Shown here one piece after another: positions 11,470 through 13,537 of a stretch of DNA of 13,537 nt. The translations under genes were made by a program, and so were the position numbers. The stretch comes from JBBUEO01 sp038056915. GTDB taxonomy: Bacteria > Patescibacteriota > UBA1384 > UBA12157 > JAENIV01. Every line of letters begins with the position of its first letter. Within the stretch, counting starts at the first letter, position 1. The notes under the pieces were generated by a model. It saw only the letters and a list, made by a program, of their open reading frames with translations. It searched no databases and was not told the DNA's origin. The stretch is from assembly GCA_038056915.1 (NCBI GenBank), contig JBBUEO010000012.1, forward strand, positions 1 through 13,537. The letters are read 5' to 3'.

Positions 11470-11889
11470 TTATTTTTTATATTCAATATAATCTTTTATA
11501 GTTTTATCATAACTTTCAGCTAAATCCATTTTGAGAGCATTTTCGGGCTTTACCCACTTGAAATCTTTAACCTCTTTATTATCAATTTTTACATTTTCAG
11601 TTTTTGCTTTGCATAATAAATCAAAGTATATAAAATGGGCTGGTCGGTGGAAATCTTTTGAATTAATTAGTTCACCAAAAGCAATAATTTTAATCGGTTT
11701 TAATTTTAAACCAGTTTCTTCCTCCGCTTCTCGCTCCAAAGCTTTAGAAATTGTCTCGTCTGGTTCAATATGACCACCGGGCATAGTCCATTTATTAGAC
11801 CATTTGGGCGAACGGACTAAAAGAATTTCCCCTTTATTATTTTCAATTATTGCCGAACCGACAACCTCAACACCTTTTGGAAATTTCAT
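11470..11889 (-). CDS. NUDIX hydrolase
   Basis: A 139-residue NUDIX protein with a perfect Nudix box at residues 39-61 (G39, E45, R53-E54, E57-E58, G60), read within GHIEPDETISKALEREAEEE. The N-terminal strand GSAIIENNKGEILLVRS and the WTMPGG leading into the box are typical. NUDIX enzymes cleave nucleoside diphosphates linked to another group, such as oxidised nucleotides, ADP-ribose or dinucleoside polyphosphates; the substrate cannot be told here. AAAGGAG precedes the ATG. It starts 51 bases after the PIN toxin gene on the same strand, so it may be co-transcribed. Copy 1 of the 63-bp repeat begins 20 bases past its stop. Confidence 0.92.
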   Translation of the reverse strand: MKFPKGVEVVGSAIIENNKGEILLVRSPKWSNKWTMPGGHIEPDETISKALEREAEEETGLKLKPIKIIAFGELINSKDFHRPAHFIYFDLLCKAKTENVKIDNKEVKDFKWVKPENALKMDLAESYDKTIKDYIEYKK

Positions 11890-11940
11890 TTACTCCTTTA
11901 TTAATTAATTTTTTCTCAACTTTAGGATAAATTTTGGCGG

Positions 11941-12351
11941 TTACAGAATCTCTTCCAAAAAATGCCGCGGTTTGATAATTTTGATTCCCTCGAACTCGTC
12001 CAAGGTTAATAGGTGTTTATCACCAGTAATAATATATTCTGCCTTGCTTGCAATGGCGGCACCTAAAAAAATTTTATCTGAAGGATCCTGCAAATTAATC
12101 TGTAGGGCTATGTCAGGATAAAATTCAGCTATTTGTAAAAGATAGTTAATAATTTCTATTGTTGTTAGACCCACAGAATCTAGCTGCTTATGTATCTTGG
12201 GATAGTTAAGGATCTGAGAAACTTCATCAATTATTTTCGGCGTTAAGCAGACCGTTATTTTGTGCTCATCAGCTAAATCAAATAAGGCTTTTGTAGTTTT
12301 CTTCCACAAAAGCCCGGACACTATTACATTAGTATCAAGAACTACCTTCAT
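11941..12351 (-). CDS. PIN-domain toxin of the COG1569 type
   Basis: A 136-residue PIN-domain protein. The acidic metal site is present: D6 in VVLDTNVIVSG, E43 in IIDEVSQIL, D92 in DPSDKIFL and D111 in IITGDKHLL. The layout LDTNV-SGLLW, DPSDKIFLGAA and ITGDKHLL is that of the putative toxin PIN family. PIN toxins are Mg-dependent RNases, often cutting tRNA or rRNA; the target here is unknown. The ATG directly follows the antitoxin TAA with no gap, and its ribosome binding site GAGG lies in the antitoxin's last codons, so translation is coupled. Confidence 0.9.
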   Translation of the reverse strand: MKVVLDTNVIVSGLLWKKTTKALFDLADEHKITVCLTPKIIDEVSQILNYPKIHKQLDSVGLTTIEIINYLLQIAEFYPDIALQINLQDPSDKIFLGAAIASKAEYIITGDKHLLTLDEFEGIKIIKPRHFLEEIL

Positions 12352-12570
12352 TTAACCTCGAACAGCCTTAATTGCCAGATTAATATCTTTTTGAGATATT
12401 TTGTCTTTTATTTTTCGCAACTTAGAACGAACGTAGGCAAAATCTGGGACAGAGTATTTCTTAATAACTATAATATCATTACTTTCTAAGACATAAGCTT
12501 TACCATTTTTCCAGTTCCGAGGTAATTTAATTGATTCATTTTTTTGAACATCGATTTCTTTTGATTTCAT
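12352..12570 (-). CDS. AbrB/MazE-like antitoxin of the PIN pair
   Basis: A 72-residue protein. Residues 5-34 have the swapped-hairpin pattern of AbrB/SpoVT-type antitoxins: EIDVQKNESIKLPRNWKNGK with the central I-x-L-P-x-x-W-K, then AYVLESNDIIVIKK. A helical C-terminus (YVRSKLRKIKDKISQKDINL, ending AIKAVRG) would bind the toxin. I chose the ATG at 12570 because GGAGG lies five bases upstream and the domain begins there; the frame extends nine codons further, over the -10 element. It is followed without a gap by the PIN toxin gene. It probably represses its own promoter. Confidence 0.82.
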   Translation of the reverse strand: MKSKEIDVQKNESIKLPRNWKNGKAYVLESNDIIVIKKYSVPDFAYVRSKLRKIKDKISQKDINLAIKAVRG

Positions 12571-12585
12571 TTTGCCTCCAATGTT

Positions 12586-12594
12586 ATTATACCA
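12586..12594 (-). promoter_or_regulatory. Extended -10 promoter of the antitoxin-toxin operon
   Basis: TGGTATAAT on the minus strand is an extended -10 with a perfect TATAAT. The transcript would start about 10 bases before the ATG, so the ribosome binding site sits at its 5' end. The -35 is poor, which fits an extended -10 promoter. Confidence 0.65.
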
Positions 12595-12628
12595 CATTTA
12601 CAATTTGCTTAAAACCGAATCGAAAAGT

Positions 12629-12931
12629 TTAAAAATTCCAAGTGTCTCTACTCAAAACCTCGCACTTTTTGGCGAGTAATTTGATGTCTGTTTCAAGTTC
12701 GAGGATTTTATTTTTTTGCGTCATAATTTCACCTTGAACTGCTTCGACAATATATTTTTGAGTCTCCGCTAATTCGTCTTTCTTCTCTTGAAATTCAATA
12801 AAGATTTTTTCTTCAACTTTGAGTTGATTTTCTAAATTTTCCAAATCATCTTTTTCTTTTTTTAAATTCTCATGGGCTTTATCAGTTTGACTTTTAACAT
12901 TTTCGAACATTTCTTTTGATGTCTGGGCCAT
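12629..12931 (-). CDS. Small coiled-coil protein, unknown function
   Basis: A 100-residue protein that is almost entirely one predicted helix rich in E, K, Q and L. Heptad-like patterns run from about residue 15 to 90 (LENLENQLKVEEKIFIEFQE, then ILELETDIKLLAKKCEVL), so it is probably a coiled coil. It has no membrane segment or signal peptide. GAAAGGA lies at usable spacing before the ATG at 12931. I do not recognise a family; low-complexity coiled coils match many unrelated proteins. It sits between copy 2 of the 63-bp repeat and the AbrB/PIN pair, with 58 bases to the latter. Confidence 0.72.
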   Translation of the reverse strand: MAQTSKEMFENVKSQTDKAHENLKKEKDDLENLENQLKVEEKIFIEFQEKKDELAETQKYIVEAVQGEIMTQKNKILELETDIKLLAKKCEVLSRDTWNF

Positions 12932-13035
12932 ATCATTTCCTTTCTAAAATACAATATTATGACTTTATTGCTAATCTAATAATAATATTCTAAATCAGAT
13001 TTTTTTATAATTTCCCTTCAAATGCTTGATGTAAG

Positions 13036-13098
13036 ATGGATTGGGAGGGGGCGTTCTATTACACTCCGGCTTGTCCCTCGTAGCTTTAGCGATGTGGG
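13036..13098. repeat. 63-bp repeat, copy 2, next to the truncated NYN gene
   Basis: Identical to 11387-11449 over 63 bases. This copy continues into a further G+C-rich stretch to about 13125 containing GCTC-AAA-GAGC, which copy 1 lacks. It ends about 10-35 bases from the stop of the truncated NYN gene, so insertion of the element may have removed the rest of that gene. Confidence 0.88.
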
Positions 13099-13134
13099 AA
13101 GCTCAAAGAGCGAAGGGTGGACGATTTTTATTTC

Positions 13135-13275
13135 TTAATTAAACCAGCATCTCATTTTTGCTAGTCCCTTATAGTCAAATTCTGTGGTATTAGAAATCCC
13201 AATCTCCTTATCACGCATTTTGTAATAAAAATTACTTCCATCAATAAATACGGCAACCTTCTCCTTATCGGTCAT
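13135..13275 (-). pseudogene. Truncated NYN/LabA-like (DUF88) nuclease gene
   Basis: A 46-residue frame starting at the ATG at 13275, behind a very strong ribosome binding site (AGGAGGG). Residues 6-19 read KVAVFIDGSNFYYK, the signature first strand of NYN/LabA-like PIN-fold RNases, with the catalytic aspartate D12 and asparagine N15. Full-length members have 150 or more residues, including further acidic motifs. Here the frame ends at TAA after FDYKGLAKMRCWFN, shortly before copy 2 of the 63-bp repeat, and no continuation is visible further on. It is therefore a 5' fragment. The upstream promoter and leader hairpin appear intact. Confidence 0.75.
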
Positions 13276-13474
13276 TTTCCCTCCTAAAGTAGGTATTATA
13301 GGAATTATAAAACCCGCCGTGTATTCTTGCGAACACAGGGCGGGTGTTTTTAGCTATTTCTAATATATCAAAAGCATTTCCGAATGTCAATACCTCTGCG
13401 GAATATAAATCAAGCAATCCCAAATACTGCCCGATAATGCTTAAAGTTGTTTTTTGATAATCTTTAAGTTCCAT
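13265..13474 (-). CDS. Small ORF of unknown function overlapping the NYN promoter
   Basis: A 69-residue frame starting MELKDYQKTTLSIIGQYLGL. The ATG directly follows the TGA of the upstream partial gene (TGAATG), with AAGGA at usable spacing, so coupled translation is plausible. The first 45 residues look like a normal helical protein. The last 25 are encoded across the NYN promoter -10 and a terminator-like hairpin, and look less natural (RPVFARIHGGFYNSYNTYF). It overlaps the NYN start by 11 bases. I do not recognise a family. It may be a genuine short protein whose 3' end was replaced, or a partly accidental frame. Confidence 0.45.
   Translation of the reverse strand: MELKDYQKTTLSIIGQYLGLLDLYSAEVLTFGNAFDILEIAKNTRPVFARIHGGFYNSYNTYFRRENDR
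13312..13345 (-). terminator. GNRA-capped leader hairpin before the NYN gene (attenuator candidate)
   Basis: On the minus strand ACCCGCC (13345-13339) pairs with GGCGGGT (13318-13312). After a C-C mismatch, TGTGTTC pairs with GAATACA (one G-T pair) around the tetraloop GCAA. TTTTATAATT follows. It begins about 10 bases after the predicted transcription start and ends before the ribosome binding site of the NYN gene, so it could terminate or regulate in the leader. Confidence 0.7.
13362..13390 (-). promoter_or_regulatory. Strong sigma-70 promoter for the NYN gene
   Basis: TTGACA (13390-13385), a 17-base spacer and TATATT (13367-13362) on the minus strand. The start would fall near 13355, giving a leader of about 80 bases with the GNRA-capped hairpin. 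The sequence after the -35 (TTGACATTCGG) resembles the promoter of the GC-rich gene (TTGACATTTCGG). Confidence 0.75.
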
Positions 13475-13537
13475 TCACAGTTCCTTTTGAATATAATCAC
13501 CAGTAAGCCATAATTCGAAACCTCGGCGATTTTTATT
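13475..13537 (-). CDS. C-terminal end of a gene cut by the window edge
   Basis: An open frame enters from the window edge and ends at TGA (13477-13475). It encodes 20 residues, including RRGFELWLTGDYIQKEL. It is directly followed by the ATG of the next small ORF. The fragment is too short to assign to a family. It is reported because the frame has no internal stop and the TGAATG junction suggests coupling. Confidence 0.45.
   Translation of the reverse strand, partial: NKNRRGFELWLTGDYIQKEL

Noticed and set aside
1..13537. CRISPR array
   Set aside because: No regularly spaced short repeats are present. The repeats found are two 63-bp copies far apart, paired palindromes, and a tRNA duplication.

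Overview
Organism. This is an AT-rich window with short spacers and tightly overlapping genes. TGA is used as an ordinary stop codon. The set of families includes a four-domain S1 protein, a degenerate MBL-fold protein and a DHH phosphoesterase in one operon, an orphan membrane-anchored family 5 solute-binding protein, SecG, ComM, and many tRNA genes with small nuclease-like genes pressed against them. This points to a Patescibacteria (CPR) genome assembled from a metagenome; a run of 100 N marks a scaffold join. The assignment is an inference from gene content, not a measured phylogeny.

Layout. Everything is on the minus strand except one small membrane-protein gene at 8620-8967. Read in minus-strand direction: 13537-13135 holds a partial gene, a small ORF, and a truncated NYN-nuclease gene behind a strong promoter and a terminator-like leader hairpin. 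13098-11387 holds a coiled-coil gene, an AbrB/PIN toxin-antitoxin pair and a NUDIX hydrolase, bracketed by two identical 63-bp repeats. 11215-9007 holds an ArsR-type regulator, a membrane-anchored winged-helix protein and comM. 8427-7548 holds an HTH/LAGLIDADG-like gene whose stop lies inside tRNA-Gly, then tRNA-Cys. 7508-5873 holds secG and the solute-binding protein. 5868-5678 holds a tRNA-Leu-like remnant and tRNA-Leu(CAG). 5650-4963 holds a GC-rich unknown gene insulated by terminators, with a strong promoter overlapped by a palindromic operator. 4926-4239 holds tRNA-Leu(GAG), tRNA-Val, tRNA-Phe and a second tRNA-Phe broken by two palindromic insertions. 4220-1223 is the operon membrane protein - S1 - MBL-like - DHH, whose last gene runs into the gap. 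1122-680 holds a 5' half-copy of tRNA-Leu, two hairpins, a GIY-YIG nuclease gene and intact tRNA-Leu(TAA). 656-164 is a DUF4258/DUF2283 pair.

How it fits together. Seven intact tRNA genes form the housekeeping skeleton, and most accessory material sits against them. A GIY-YIG gene ends on the base before tRNA-Leu(TAA). A LAGLIDADG-like gene ends inside tRNA-Gly. Broken tRNA copies carry palindromic inserts, a toxin-antitoxin-like pair follows a tRNA, and a GC-rich cassette lies between two tRNA-Leu genes. The most interesting reading is that tRNA genes are landing sites here for small nuclease-linked or palindromic elements. The best evidence is the 31-bp tRNA-Leu direct repeat that brackets the GIY-YIG gene, and a tRNA-Phe copy whose T-loop becomes canonical once a 36-nt hairpin is removed. 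The main caution is that the GIY-YIG locus touches a scaffold gap, so misassembly has to be excluded first.
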